DNA from: Neorhizobium populisoli
GTDB lineage: Bacteria > Pseudomonadota > Alphaproteobacteria > Rhizobiales > Rhizobiaceae
Direction: 5' to 3'
DNA: 64,000 nucleotides
Assembly: GCF_019430945.1 (NCBI RefSeq)
Contig: NZ_JAHYCB010000004.1
Coordinates: 124,001 to 188,000, forward strand
Shown here: positions 54,245 to 62,670 of the stretch, piece after piece
How positions within the stretch are numbered: the first letter of the stretch is position 1
Layout of the letters: the number at the start of each line of letters is the position of its first letter
Program-made: the position numbers and the translations under genes
Notes under the pieces: generated by a model
Database searches by the model: none
Told to the model about the DNA's origin: nothing
What the model saw: the letters and a program-made list of their open reading frames with translations, nothing else

Positions 54245-54483
54245 ATTTCATCGATTTCATCCTTGCTCATCACCCTGCCTTCGCCTTGGCCTAGAGCTTG
54301 GAAACGGGCCGCGAAATCTGAGTGCCGTTCAGCCAAAGGTGTTTTTGTGGCCCGCTGTTTCTCAAGGCGCTGCATTTTCTCCTCAAGCGCCTCCACAACA
54401 GCTTCGGTCATCGTGATATTCAATTCTGCTGCCAGCTGCTCGGCAAGCTTGCGAGCACGGGGATCGCGTATCTGCAAGTTCAT
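54232..54483 (-). CDS. vapB: VapB-type antitoxin (PSK family)
   Basis: An 83-residue antitoxin. ATG 54483 (MNLQIRDPRARKLAEQLAAEL) is supported by GGAGG 8 bases upstream. The N-terminal ribbon-helix-helix-like part (NLQIRDPRARKLAEQLAAEL then NITMTEAVVEALEEKM) matches the Rv0623/PSK-type VapB family; the C-terminus (MSKDEIDEMWGH) wraps the toxin. It should neutralise VapC and repress the operon through the palindromes just upstream. Confidence 0.92.
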   Translation of the reverse strand: MNLQIRDPRARKLAEQLAAELNITMTEAVVEALEEKMQRLEKQRATKTPLAERHSDFAARFQALGQGEGRVMSKDEIDEMWGH

Positions 54484-54500
54484 GGTCTTGGCCTCCATAT

Positions 54501-54531
54501 TGTCATGACAGATAACATGCCTGTCATGACA
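54501..54531. promoter_or_regulatory. vapBC operator: two identical palindromes
   Basis: TGTCATGACA occurs at 54501-54510 and again at 54522-54531, both perfect 10-base palindromes, 21 bases centre to centre (two helical turns, same face). They lie just upstream of the vapB ribosome site. Expected binding site for the VapBC complex. Confidence 0.8.
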
Positions 54532-54547
54532 AAGCGAGGAAAACGGC

Positions 54548-55057
54548 TCAGTTGCAACTGCCGGCTTGATCGAGTGCGGCGGTGATGCCCGAAAGGGAGA
54601 AGGTATAGCTCGTTTCGGTGCCGCGTTGGGATGTCGCCTGCAGCGTCATGTTGCTGCCGGACTTCATGGCGTTGATCATGGCCGCATCGCTGCTTGCCTC
54701 TGCCGTCCAGCCAGAATTGCCCTTCGGCATCATGATGAAGTTCCGGCCATCGATGGTGACGACCATCTGCGAACCGCTTCTGAGATCATAGCCCATTATC
54801 GCCTGGGGATAATACCCGGAGCCGGAGGGGTTGGGCGCGACGAGAAAATAGTTGTCGCCATGGCTGACTTCTGCAGGCCTTGCCTGTTGCGGGGTTGTGA
54901 GCACATAGCAGTTTGTCGCGCCGCTCGCCTTGTAGGAATAGAGACCCCAGTCGTTGAACTTGCGTACCATTGCCGGACTTGGGCTCGGCTGAGCAAGGGC
55001 TGGAACGGTCAATGCGGATAGAGTGAAAACGGACAGGGCTAAAAGCTTGGTGGACAA
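54548..55057 (-). CDS. IalB-family (invasion-associated locus B) exported protein
   Basis: A 169-residue secreted protein. It starts at TTG 55057 with AGGAGG 7 bases upstream. Signal peptide MSTKLLALSVFTLSALTVPALA, cut before QPSPS. The mature part has the IalB-like beginning (NDWGLYSYKASGATNCYVL then TTPQQARPAEVSHGDNYFLV), a partner Cys at the very C-terminus (QAGSCN) that could form a disulfide, and a beta-sheet-rich body. IalB proteins were named from Bartonella, where they affect erythrocyte invasion; in free-living rhizobia the role is unknown. Probably periplasmic or surface. Confidence 0.82.
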   Translation of the reverse strand: MSTKLLALSVFTLSALTVPALAQPSPSPAMVRKFNDWGLYSYKASGATNCYVLTTPQQARPAEVSHGDNYFLVAPNPSGSGYYPQAIMGYDLRSGSQMVVTIDGRNFIMMPKGNSGWTAEASSDAAMINAMKSGSNMTLQATSQRGTETSYTFSLSGITAALDQAGSCN

Positions 55058-55381
55058 TCTTGCCTCCTAGGTCAGAACTGGCGAGGGAGTGCGGCCGTCA
55101 AACCGGCCACGAAGATAGTCCCATTGGAAAATTTGCCGGTTACGGTAAAGTTAATTCGAAACACATTTGCGTCGGAACGGGACACCGGTCGGACCGAAAT
55201 GAGGCGGTGCCGTGAACCGTTGTGAGCGCCTTCGGCTTGTCCTATCGGGCGAATGACGCTTCCGATACCGTCACGCTCACAGGTCGGTCACAATCATGTC
55301 AGGTTGCCGTAATTGTGGTCATGAAGCGTCGTTGACGCCGATTTTCGATCTCTTATTCGATCGGGTAAGTGCTGCGCCGTT
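55058..55381. other. Intergenic region, no feature supported
   Basis: 324 bases between the IalB-like gene and the alcohol dehydrogenase gene end. No frame with a ribosome site or family match. The upstream part (55060-55150) should contain the IalB-like promoter on the minus strand; no clear hexamers were found. Confidence 0.5.
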
Positions 55382-56542
55382 TCACCACGCAGTGCGATAG
55401 ATGGCGAGTGCATCTGCTTCCGACAGCTCGCGCGGGTTGTTGACCAGCAGCCGTTGCTGCTTCATCGCATCGGCAGCAAGTTTCGGCAGGGCGCTTTCCG
55501 GAATGCCGACATCGCGTAAACGCAGAGGCAGGCCGAGCCTAGCGGCGAGTGCGGCCAGTTCATCGATGAACGCTGCTGTTAAAGCCTGGCTTCCGCCATT
55601 GCCTGCCAGATGCGGAAACGTATCCGCCGCGATTTCCGTATAGAGCTGCCCGGCGAAAGGAGCATTGAAACGCAGCACATGCGGCAGGACCAGAGCATTG
55701 GAAAGCCCGTGCGGCACGTGAAATGTGCCGCCGATCGGGTAGGCAAGAGCGTGGACGGCTGCAACAGGGGAATTGGCGAAAGCCTGCCCCGCCAGCATGG
55801 AACCGAGCAGCATGGAGCCGCGTGCTTCGATATTGCCACCATCGGATACCACCGTCTCGATATTCGCACCGAGCAGCTGAAGCGCCTGTTTTGCCAGCAT
55901 TTTCGAGAGCGGATTGTTGTTGGCGTTTTTCGAGGCATAGGCCTCGATCGCGTGTACCATCGCATCTATGCCGGTCGCTGCCGTGATGGCTGGAGGCAGG
56001 CCGATCGTCAGCTCGGGATCGAGCAGGGCAATGTCCGGAAGGTTGAATGGCGATGATATCCCGCGCTTTTCCTCCTCGCCGACGGTGATGATCGAAATGG
56101 GCGTCACTTCCGACCCGGTGCCGGCGGTTGTCGGAATGAGGACCAATGGCAGGCGAGGGCCTTTCGCATTGCCAATACCCCAAATGGTTTCGATGTCTTC
56201 ATCGGATTCGATCAGCAGCGCCGCCAGCTTTGCCACGTCGAGCGATGAACCACCGCCGAAACCGACGACACCCGTTGCACCTGCTGCCCGGCCTGCCTCG
56301 ACCGCTTTCTCGAGCGTTGCAAGAGACGGATCTGCTTCGACCTCCGCATAGACGGTTGTCTTGATGCCGGCGTCCTGAAGCGAAGCCAGCGCGGCATCGG
56401 CAAGCCCGAGTTTCCGAAGGCCGGGGTCGGTGACGAATAACACGGAGGGACCAAGCTTTGCGCTGGCGTGTTTTGCCAATTCTCTTGCAGCACCAGCCCG
56501 AAAGATCACTGAAGGTGTTGTATTGAATACGAAATCCTGCAT
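55382..56542 (-). CDS. Iron-containing alcohol dehydrogenase
   Basis: A 386-residue group III (iron-type) dehydrogenase. ATG 56542 (MQDFVFNTTPSVIFRAGA) is preferred as the family start, with GGAGG about 10 bases upstream; the frame continues to 56623. NAD-binding motif GVVGFGGGSSLDVAKLAALL near 93, PTTAGTGSEVTPISI near 138, and metal ligands Asp/His in ATGIDAMVHAIEAYAS near 195 and the His pair in ALAYPIGGTFHVPHGLSNAL near 262. Related to maleylacetate reductases and 1,3-propanediol or lactaldehyde dehydrogenases. It is divergent from a TetR-amidohydrolase operon, which suggests that it works on an aromatic or lactone-derived substrate. Confidence 0.88.
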   Translation of the reverse strand: MQDFVFNTTPSVIFRAGAARELAKHASAKLGPSVLFVTDPGLRKLGLADAALASLQDAGIKTTVYAEVEADPSLATLEKAVEAGRAAGATGVVGFGGGSSLDVAKLAALLIESDEDIETIWGIGNAKGPRLPLVLIPTTAGTGSEVTPISIITVGEEEKRGISSPFNLPDIALLDPELTIGLPPAITAATGIDAMVHAIEAYASKNANNNPLSKMLAKQALQLLGANIETVVSDGGNIEARGSMLLGSMLAGQAFANSPVAAVHALAYPIGGTFHVPHGLSNALVLPHVLRFNAPFAGQLYTEIAADTFPHLAGNGGSQALTAAFIDELAALAARLGLPLRLRDVGIPESALPKLAADAMKQQRLLVNNPRELSEADALAIYRTAW

Positions 56543-56630
56543 ACGCGGCCGGCCTCCCTCGGATGGATGTGAATTACATTCTTGGGCCGCTTGAGTGATT
56601 TCTGCAAACCGCGGTTGACTCACAGGATCA

Positions 56631-56650
56631 ATTTGTACATTTGTACAAAT
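56631..56650. promoter_or_regulatory. Operator-like palindrome between the dehydrogenase and TetR genes
   Basis: atttgtacatttgtacaaat: a perfect 12-base palindrome ATTTGTACAAAT at 56639-56650, preceded by a repeat of its left half (ATTTGTAC at 56631-56638). It lies in the 134-base divergent spacer, where a TetR-family autorepressor would bind and control both genes. Confidence 0.6.
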
Positions 56651-56676
56651 AGTAATAACAATTGAACATACATCCT

Positions 56677-57351
56677 ATGCGACCGAGCATCCGCGAAGCC
56701 CTGCTGAAAAACGCCGTCACCCTGTTTGCGGGCCGCGGTTATCACGCCGTGTCCCTGCGCGACATCGCCAAGGCCGCGGAAGCCAATGTCGGTAGCCTCA
56801 CCTATCATTTCGGCTCCAAGGCCAACCTTCTCAAGGAAATATACGAACGGCATACCCAGCCGATGAATGCGCGCCGTCGCGAGTTGCTCGGCGAGGCGCG
56901 CCGCATCAGCAATCCGGACGAGCGCCTGATGGCGATCATCCGGGCCTATATCGTGCCGGCTTTCATCTCGTCTTCGGAAAGTGATGGTGGCGGTGCCGAA
57001 TTCACGCGCATGCGTGCCGTTCTCTCCGCAGAGGGCAATCCGGATGCGCAGGCGATCATCGCCGATGCCTTCGATGAGACCAGCCGGGCCTTCATCGAGG
57101 CCATTGCCGAATGCGTGCCCGGCGCTTCGCGCGAAGGGCTTGTCTGGCGCAGCCAGTTTCTGCTCGGCGGGCTTTATTACGCCCTTATCAATCCGGAACG
57201 GGTCAGCCGCCTTTCCGGCGGCGCGGTCAATGGTGAAGACCGAGAAGCAGCCGTCGGCCAGCTGGTGGAGGCGAGCTACGCCAGTTTCAGAAGCCTTGCT
57301 GCCGATACCGGGGCTGCCGCTGACATGATCAAACAGGAAAAGACAGCATGA
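56677..57351 (+). CDS. TetR-family transcriptional regulator
   Basis: A 224-residue regulator. The start at ATG 56677 (MRPSIREALLKNAVTLFAGRGY) fits the family; a TTG at 56662 would add five residues, and neither has a good ribosome site. The helix-turn-helix reads SLRDIAKAAEANVGSLTYHF then GSKANLLKEIYERH, typical of TetR. The C-terminal ligand domain (about 70-210) has the TetR_C layout of the group whose mid-part reads RMRAVLSAEGNPDAQAIIAD. Its TGA overlaps the ATG of the amidohydrolase (ATGA), so the two are coupled. Confidence 0.88.
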   Translation: MRPSIREALLKNAVTLFAGRGYHAVSLRDIAKAAEANVGSLTYHFGSKANLLKEIYERHTQPMNARRRELLGEARRISNPDERLMAIIRAYIVPAFISSSESDGGGAEFTRMRAVLSAEGNPDAQAIIADAFDETSRAFIEAIAECVPGASREGLVWRSQFLLGGLYYALINPERVSRLSGGAVNGEDREAAVGQLVEASYASFRSLAADTGAAADMIKQEKTA

Positions 57352-58202
57352 ACGATCAGAGCCCCACCCATCGCCGCAAGCCGGCTTTCGTCCTGCCGGC
57401 CGGCAGTTGCGATGCCCATTGCCATGTCTTTGGTCCGGGCAGCGTCTTTCCTTATGCGCCGAGCCGCCGCTATACGCCTGAAGACGCGCCGAAGGAGGCT
57501 CTTGCTGCTCTGCATGAGCGTCTCGGTATTGATCGGGCGGTGATCGTCCAGGCGAGCTGCCATGGCACCGATAACCGCGCCATGCTGGATGCGATCGCCT
57601 GGCGTCCGCAGAACTATCGCGGCGTCGCAGTGGTAGACGATACGTTCGACGATCGCGCCTTCCAGGAGCTCGATGACGGCGGCGTCAGAGGTGTTCGTTT
57701 CAACTTCGTCCGGCATCTCGGCGGCGCGCCGGATATGGACGCGTTCAACCGCGTCATCGATCGCATCAGGGGGCGCGGTTGGCATGTGGTCCTGCATTTC
57801 GACGCGGCGGATATCATGCCAATGGCGGATATCGTGCGCGGTTTGCCGCTTCCATTCGTCATCGACCATATGGGGCGAATAGACACCAAGCTTGGCACAG
57901 ACCAGCCGGCCTTTCAGACATTGCTCGATCTGGCCCGGCTCGAAAACGGCTGGGTCAAGGTTTGTGGTTCGGAGCGCATTTCCAGCTTTCCGTTTGATGC
58001 GGCGGTTCCGTTTGCGCGAGCGCTCGTCGAAACGAGCCCTGAACGGACGCTTTGGGGCACGGATTTCCCGCATCCCAACCTGAAAGAACCGGTAGATGAG
58101 GCCGATCTGGTCGATCTCGTCGCCCGTTTTTCGCTGACGGCGGAAGAGCAGCAATGCCTGCTCGTGAAAAATCCTGCCCGTCTCTACGGTTTCAACAATT
58201 AG
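57348..58202 (+). CDS. Amidohydrolase, 2-pyrone-4,6-dicarboxylate lactonase (LigI)-like
   Basis: A 284-residue TIM-barrel hydrolase. It begins with GSCDAHCHVFGPGSVFPYAP near 20 (HxH metal motif), ends each strand with family marks GVRGVRFNFVRHLGG near 110, VIDHMGRIDTKLG near 172 and the catalytic Asp in RTLWGTDFPHPNLKEP near 240. LigI hydrolyses 2-pyrone-4,6-dicarboxylate in protocatechuate-type meta cleavage; related enzymes act on other lactones. The pairing with a TctC-like carrier and an iron-type dehydrogenase suggests uptake and breakdown of an aromatic-derived or tricarboxylic acid. Exact substrate unknown. Confidence 0.83.
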   Translation: MNDQSPTHRRKPAFVLPAGSCDAHCHVFGPGSVFPYAPSRRYTPEDAPKEALAALHERLGIDRAVIVQASCHGTDNRAMLDAIAWRPQNYRGVAVVDDTFDDRAFQELDDGGVRGVRFNFVRHLGGAPDMDAFNRVIDRIRGRGWHVVLHFDAADIMPMADIVRGLPLPFVIDHMGRIDTKLGTDQPAFQTLLDLARLENGWVKVCGSERISSFPFDAAVPFARALVETSPERTLWGTDFPHPNLKEPVDEADLVDLVARFSLTAEEQQCLLVKNPARLYGFNN

Positions 58203-58228
58203 TCATAACTCTCAAGGAGGAGGAGAAC

Positions 58229-59239
58229 ATGAGGTTCAACATATTTAAGGCGGCGGGCCCCATCCGCCGTCGGGGAGCGCTTGTGGCTTCGGTCGCCATC
58301 GCTTTGGCGCTCGCTTTACCGGGTGCCGCCGGCGCGCAGGACAAATATCCGTCACGCGATATCACCCTCGTCCTGCCGTTCGGACCGGGCGGCATTGCCG
58401 ATATCACTGCCCGTGTCGTGGCCGACTCTCTCGGTAAGAAACTGGGCCGGCAGATCGTCATAATGAACCAGCCGGGCGCCGGTGGCGCCACTGCGGCGCG
58501 TGCTGCACTGAATGCTGAAGCGGACGGCTATACTCTGGCTCTCTTCTCCAATGGCACGGCAATCAGCGTGCCGCTGTTCAAGAAGCTGCAGTTTGATCCG
58601 GTCAAGGAATTCGTGCCGGTCTCGAGCCTTGCCTATTTCGATTTCGTCTTCGTCACCAAGGCTGGCGGCAAGTTCAAAACGCTGAAGGACGTGCTGGAGG
58701 CCGCCAAGGCCAAGCCCGGCGCACTGAATGTCGGTACGATCAATGTCGGCAGCACGCAGAACCTTGCGGCAGAACTGTTCAAATCGGCCTCGGGCGTCGA
58801 TTTCACCATCGTGCCTTACAAGGCGACGCCGGATCTGCAGGTGGCCCTGCTCGGTGGCGAACTCGATGTCATTGTTGACAGTCAGACGGCCCTCAATGCT
58901 GCGCTACAGCAGAACCAGGCGATTGCGATTGCCGCGTCAGGCCCGGTTCGCTCCAGCCTGCTGCCGAATGTGCCGACCGCCACGGAGGCCGGCGTCAAGG
59001 ATTTTGACGTAACATCGTGGAATGCGATCTTTGCGCCCAAGGGTACACCGCCGGAAGCAATCAAGGTGTTGAACGCCGCGCTTGTCGAGGTCCTGGCCGA
59101 TCCGGCGCTCAAGAAGCGCTTTGCCGATCTTGGCGTCGAGGCGCGTTCCAGCACGCCTGAGGAAATCGGCAAGCGACTGGCCGACGACATCACCAAGTGG
59201 TCGGCGGTGATTGAGAAGGCCGGAATTCCAAAGCAGTAA
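58229..59239 (+). CDS. TctC/Bug-family periplasmic solute-binding protein
   Basis: A 336-residue binding protein of tripartite tricarboxylate transporters. ATG 58229 follows AAGGAGGAGG; a long signal peptide ends at GAAGA-QDKY. Family marks: ITLVLPFGPGGIADITARVVA near 42, QPGAGGATAARAALNAEADGYTL near 80, GTINVGSTQNLAAELFKSAS near 165, VDFTIVPYKATPDLQVALLGGELDV near 190 and LPNVPTATEAGVKDFDVTSWNAIFAP near 245. No TctA or TctB membrane genes follow, so the receptor must use a distant transporter or act in sensing. It is the last gene of the TetR operon. Confidence 0.9.
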   Translation: MRFNIFKAAGPIRRRGALVASVAIALALALPGAAGAQDKYPSRDITLVLPFGPGGIADITARVVADSLGKKLGRQIVIMNQPGAGGATAARAALNAEADGYTLALFSNGTAISVPLFKKLQFDPVKEFVPVSSLAYFDFVFVTKAGGKFKTLKDVLEAAKAKPGALNVGTINVGSTQNLAAELFKSASGVDFTIVPYKATPDLQVALLGGELDVIVDSQTALNAALQQNQAIAIAASGPVRSSLLPNVPTATEAGVKDFDVTSWNAIFAPKGTPPEAIKVLNAALVEVLADPALKKRFADLGVEARSSTPEEIGKRLADDITKWSAVIEKAGIPKQ

Positions 59240-59358
59240 GGACGCAATCAAAGGAAAGACGGGCGGCGGGTAACTGCCGCCTGTTGTGAGGCGCGCCTAT
59301 CATGGCGCAGCTTTGCTGCCGAGGATTATCGGACCCTTCACAGAGGCGGCGGTCAATC

Positions 59359-59493
59359 TTATTCTTCGAACTTATAGTCCTGGAGTTCGCGAATATTCTC
59401 CGAAAGATTGGTCATTGCGCGGCCGATACTGTCGGCGAACAGATGCCAGACAGAACTGGTGACCGATGAAGTGGTGTTCAGAACTTTTGCCAT
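59359..59493 (-). CDS. Small protein, 44 residues, function unknown
   Basis: ATG 59493 has an AAGGAGAGAG ribosome site at good spacing. The product starts MAKVLNTTSSVTSSVWHLFA, continues DSIGRAMTNLSENIREL and ends QDYKFEE, a likely amphipathic helix with an acidic tail. The strong ribosome site and helical pattern support a real gene. I do not recognise the family. It lies alone between two plus-strand genes. Confidence 0.6.
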   Translation of the reverse strand: MAKVLNTTSSVTSSVWHLFADSIGRAMTNLSENIRELQDYKFEE

Positions 59494-59887
59494 ATCTCTC
59501 TCCTTGAGGAGGCCTTGCCCGTTCTACAGTCAGAGATTAGGCGCAAAAGTCTAAATTTCTGAGAATAACGAGCCTTATCGAAGAGATAATTGCGTAAATC
59601 ATCTTGTCTGCGAATTGTTCGGCTAACTTGACATCTGTCAGCTGGCTGACGGCGTTGCTGTGCTGCAGCAAATAAATATTGCAGCGCGAGGAGTAATTTG
59701 CGACGCAGCAATGATAATATGAGATGAGTTCGAGTATCCGGTGCCTGCCGGCCTCAGGTTGGCACCTTTCATCGTCATATGGTTTTGAGTTTGAATGTGA
59801 TACCCGGAGGCTGGAAATTTTACCCGACATTTCGGAAGTCATTTTTATGATTGCGCGTCCAGATTTCAGCCCTTGTGGTGTTCGGCC
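59494..59887. other. Intergenic region, AT-richer than average
   Basis: 394 bases between the small protein gene and the alpha/beta hydrolase gene. It must hold the small protein promoter (minus) and probably that of the hydrolase (plus). Frames here lack ribosome sites and family features. No clear repeats. Confidence 0.5.
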
Positions 59888-60787
59888 ATGAATATCGCAG
59901 ATGTGAACGGCATACAGATCGCCCATGAAGCCTTTGGACGAGAAGGTGATCCGGCAATTCTCCTGATTGCCGGTTTCGGCACGCAGATGATCCGCTGGAC
60001 CGATCCGTTCTGCATCGAGCTCGCATCGCGCGGATATCGCGTCATCCGTTTCGACAATCGTGATGCCGGCCTATCGACTCATCTTGCACAACTGGTGCCG
60101 CCGGATTTCGGTGCCTTGGTTGCTACTCTCATGTCCGGGCAGCGGCCGGAAGTGCCCTATACGCTCGACGACATGGCGGCGGATGCGGTCGGTCTCCTCG
60201 ATGCGTTGTCGATCGATCGCGCTCACGTGGTCGGCCGCTCGATGGGCGGGATGATCGCCCAGATCATGACGAGCGAATACCCTGACCGGATCCTGTCGCT
60301 GACATCCATCATGTCGAGCACCGGCAATCCGGCGCTGCCGCAAGCCGGGCCGGATGTCATGGGCCTGATGATGCGGCCTTCCCCCGATCCGCGCGACGAC
60401 GAGATGGGCTTTCTGGCAAGCAGCCTCGCCTTCGCCCGCCGCATCGCCGGCCCGGGGTTTGCCTTCGACGAGGAGGCGCATCGCGCGCTCGTCCTGGAAG
60501 AGGCGAGGCGGGCTTATGACCCCGCAGGCACGGCCCGCCAGATCGCCGCTATGGCGGTCGCCGGCGACCGCCGCGCGCGGCTTGTAACGATTACCGCGCC
60601 GACACTCGTCATCCACGGGAAGGACGATCCGTTGATCCTGCCAACCTGCGGGGAGGATACGGCTTCGTCAATTTCAGGCGCCGAACTTATGCTGGTCGAG
60701 GGAATGGGGCACGATTTGCCGGCCGCCCTTTATGGTAGGGTTATCGACACCATCGATCGAACGGCGCAACGCGGCGCCATCGCCTGA
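59888..60787 (+). CDS. Alpha/beta hydrolase
   Basis: A 299-residue alpha/beta fold hydrolase starting at ATG 59888 (MNIADVNGIQIAHEAFG). Oxyanion loop ILLIAGFGTQMIRW near 30, nucleophile elbow HVVGRSMGGMIAQI near 115 (Ser in GRSMG), acid Asp in VIHGKDDPLILP near 250 and His in VEGMGHDLPAAL near 280. Typical of esterases or meta-cleavage hydrolases, with no specific signature. It converges on the DUF1963 gene. Confidence 0.86.
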   Translation: MNIADVNGIQIAHEAFGREGDPAILLIAGFGTQMIRWTDPFCIELASRGYRVIRFDNRDAGLSTHLAQLVPPDFGALVATLMSGQRPEVPYTLDDMAADAVGLLDALSIDRAHVVGRSMGGMIAQIMTSEYPDRILSLTSIMSSTGNPALPQAGPDVMGLMMRPSPDPRDDEMGFLASSLAFARRIAGPGFAFDEEAHRALVLEEARRAYDPAGTARQIAAMAVAGDRRARLVTITAPTLVIHGKDDPLILPTCGEDTASSISGAELMLVEGMGHDLPAALYGRVIDTIDRTAQRGAIA

Positions 60788-60805
60788 AGCCGGTGCGGCC
60801 CCGGT

Positions 60806-61858
60806 TTACGTCTGCTGATAGACTGCGACGACGCGGCTGAAGTCGCGCTTTTCGAGATCGCTCCTGCGGATGAGGAAATAGACGGTTCCTTCGCCATTCT
60901 CCTGCATCCACTTGGGAATGTCGATCTGCAACAGCAACTGCCAGTCCCGGGCCTTCTTGAAAACTGCCGCCCGGTTTTTCTGCCATTCGTCGCGCGATAA
61001 ATGCTGCTTGCCGAATTCGGTTACGACAACCGCATCGTAACGCGGGTCGTCCTGCACGGGTACCGGCGCTCCTAGAAGCTGGTTCGGTGGATTGCCGTCC
61101 GGCAGGTCATAAAAAAGTTCATCATAGGCCATCTTGAACTCTTCGTCGTCGGAATTCTCCGACGACGAGGCCGTATAAGTGGTAGCCAGCGCGCCTGTCG
61201 TCTCGAATTCGAGGCTGAACGGCGGCAAAAGTTGTAAAGCGGTCTTGGGCGCTACGGGCTGGGTGGGGCCGCCATAGGGCGTTCCGGGCTCTGGCGCATT
61301 CGTGTCGCGTGTTTCCGGACCCTGGCCATATCGGGCATGGATTTCGTTCATTTCCCTACGATGATCGGTGGTTGCGGCCCTCAGATCGTCCGGCATCTCT
61401 TGTCCGATAAGCGTCTCGGCAGGACTTTCGTCCCAAATCACCCGCGCCGACTCAGCACCCGTGTCGTAAGGGCCTGCTATCAGGTCATAGAAGAACAGCA
61501 ACCGGCCGTGATCCGGCAAGGGAACTGCGACCGATCCGAGTGCGCCGGCCTCGGCAAGATCGACTTGCACGAAAAACGCATAGGGCATGCCTGCTGCGAG
61601 GTGAGCTTTGACTTCGACGGCAGCCTCGGCATTACCGCGATTGGCGATCTCGTCCAGATTGGACGGCAATGGGCGGCGCGGCCATGCCATGCCCGGCGGC
61701 AGATCGGGCGCCCCGCCGATGCGGCTTCCACCCTTTCTGTCCACATCCTTCCGCGAAAACGAGATGACCGGCTTTAGGCTAGCCACCAGCATATCGACCT
61801 GATCGGCATCAACGCGTTCCTCGATGAACTCGCGTGCTTCCAACGGCGTATCGAACAT
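60806..61858 (-). CDS. DUF1963 (YwqG-like) protein
   Basis: A 350-residue protein. ATG 61858 (MFDTPLEAREFIEERV) is chosen over an adjacent TTG because of its spacing to GAGGGA. The DUF1963 fold shows in GGSRIGGAPDLPPGMAWPRR near 45, FFVQVDLAEAG near 95, GRLLFFYDLIAGPYD near 120 and the C-terminal WQLLLQIDIPKWMQ then GTVYFLIRRSDLEKRDFSRV. The family is widespread and uncharacterised. No operon partner. Confidence 0.85.
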   Translation of the reverse strand: MFDTPLEAREFIEERVDADQVDMLVASLKPVISFSRKDVDRKGGSRIGGAPDLPPGMAWPRRPLPSNLDEIANRGNAEAAVEVKAHLAAGMPYAFFVQVDLAEAGALGSVAVPLPDHGRLLFFYDLIAGPYDTGAESARVIWDESPAETLIGQEMPDDLRAATTDHRREMNEIHARYGQGPETRDTNAPEPGTPYGGPTQPVAPKTALQLLPPFSLEFETTGALATTYTASSSENSDDEEFKMAYDELFYDLPDGNPPNQLLGAPVPVQDDPRYDAVVVTEFGKQHLSRDEWQKNRAAVFKKARDWQLLLQIDIPKWMQENGEGTVYFLIRRSDLEKRDFSRVVAVYQQT

Positions 61859-61953
61859 CAAATCCCTCGTATCATATCGGACATGAGGGATTTATTGTGG
61901 CGGCGGCGGGAGGCAAGGGCCGTCTGACTTGCCGGGCGGGGCGAGCAAGCGGC

Positions 61954-62670
61954 CTAATGCCGCGCACCTTTCTCCACCGTCAGGTGCTGGCCGATGATGC
62001 TTTCGTCCGCCAAAAGATCGGCACTCGCGCCCTGCCAGACCACGGCACCGCGATCGAGGATGACGGCATCGTCGGTGAGCGGCAGGACCTTCTTGGCCTT
62101 TTGCTCGATGATGATCGCCGACATGCCTTCGCCCTGGGTGATCCGCTGGATGGCGATCAGCAGTTCATCGACGATAATGGGCGCAAGGCCCTCGGTCGGC
62201 TCGTCGAGCAGCAACAGCTTCGGATTGACCATCAGAGCGCGGCCGACGGCCAGCATCTGCTGTTCGCCGCCGGAAAGCTGGTTGCCGAGGTTCTTGCGGC
62301 GTTCCTTGAGGCGCGGGAACATGCCGTAGACGCGCTCGACGGTCCACACACCCGGGCGGGCGATGGCGGTGAGGTTTTCCTCCACCGTCAGCGATTTGAA
62401 TATGTTGCGCTCCTGCGGCACCCAGCCGATGCCGGACGCGGCGCGGCGGTCGGGGCGAAGCTTGGTCACGTCCTTGCCCATCAGGTGGATCGAGCCCGAA
62501 TGGTGGGTGGTGACGCCGGCGAGCGTATTGACGAAGGTCGTCTTGCCCGTGCCATTGCGGCCGAGCAATGCCAGCGTGCGGCCTTCCGGAATGGTCAGGC
62601 TGATGCCGGCCAGCACGCTTGCCTCGCCATAACCGGCCACCAGTTTCTCGGTCTGCAATACCGGGGTCAT
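61954..62670 (-). CDS. livF: Branched-chain amino acid type ABC transporter ATP-binding protein LivF
   Basis: A 238-residue ATPase: Walker A GRNGTGKTT near 38, WVPQERNIFKSLTVEENL near 83, signature LSGGEQQMLAVGRALMVNP near 133, Walker B LLLLDEPTEGLAPIIVDEL near 152. The short LivF form; it overlaps livG by 4 bases. The ligand of this importer may be an amino acid, urea or another small amide; the binding protein is outside the window. Confidence 0.92.
   Translation of the reverse strand: MTPVLQTEKLVAGYGEASVLAGISLTIPEGRTLALLGRNGTGKTTFVNTLAGVTTHHSGSIHLMGKDVTKLRPDRRAASGIGWVPQERNIFKSLTVEENLTAIARPGVWTVERVYGMFPRLKERRKNLGNQLSGGEQQMLAVGRALMVNPKLLLLDEPTEGLAPIIVDELLIAIQRITQGEGMSAIIIEQKAKKVLPLTDDAVILDRGAVVWQGASADLLADESIIGQHLTVEKGARH

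Noticed and set aside
59537..59926. Minus-strand frame of 129 codons upstream of the alpha/beta hydrolase
   Set aside because: No ribosome site, irregular composition, and it overlaps the start of the real gene on the other strand.
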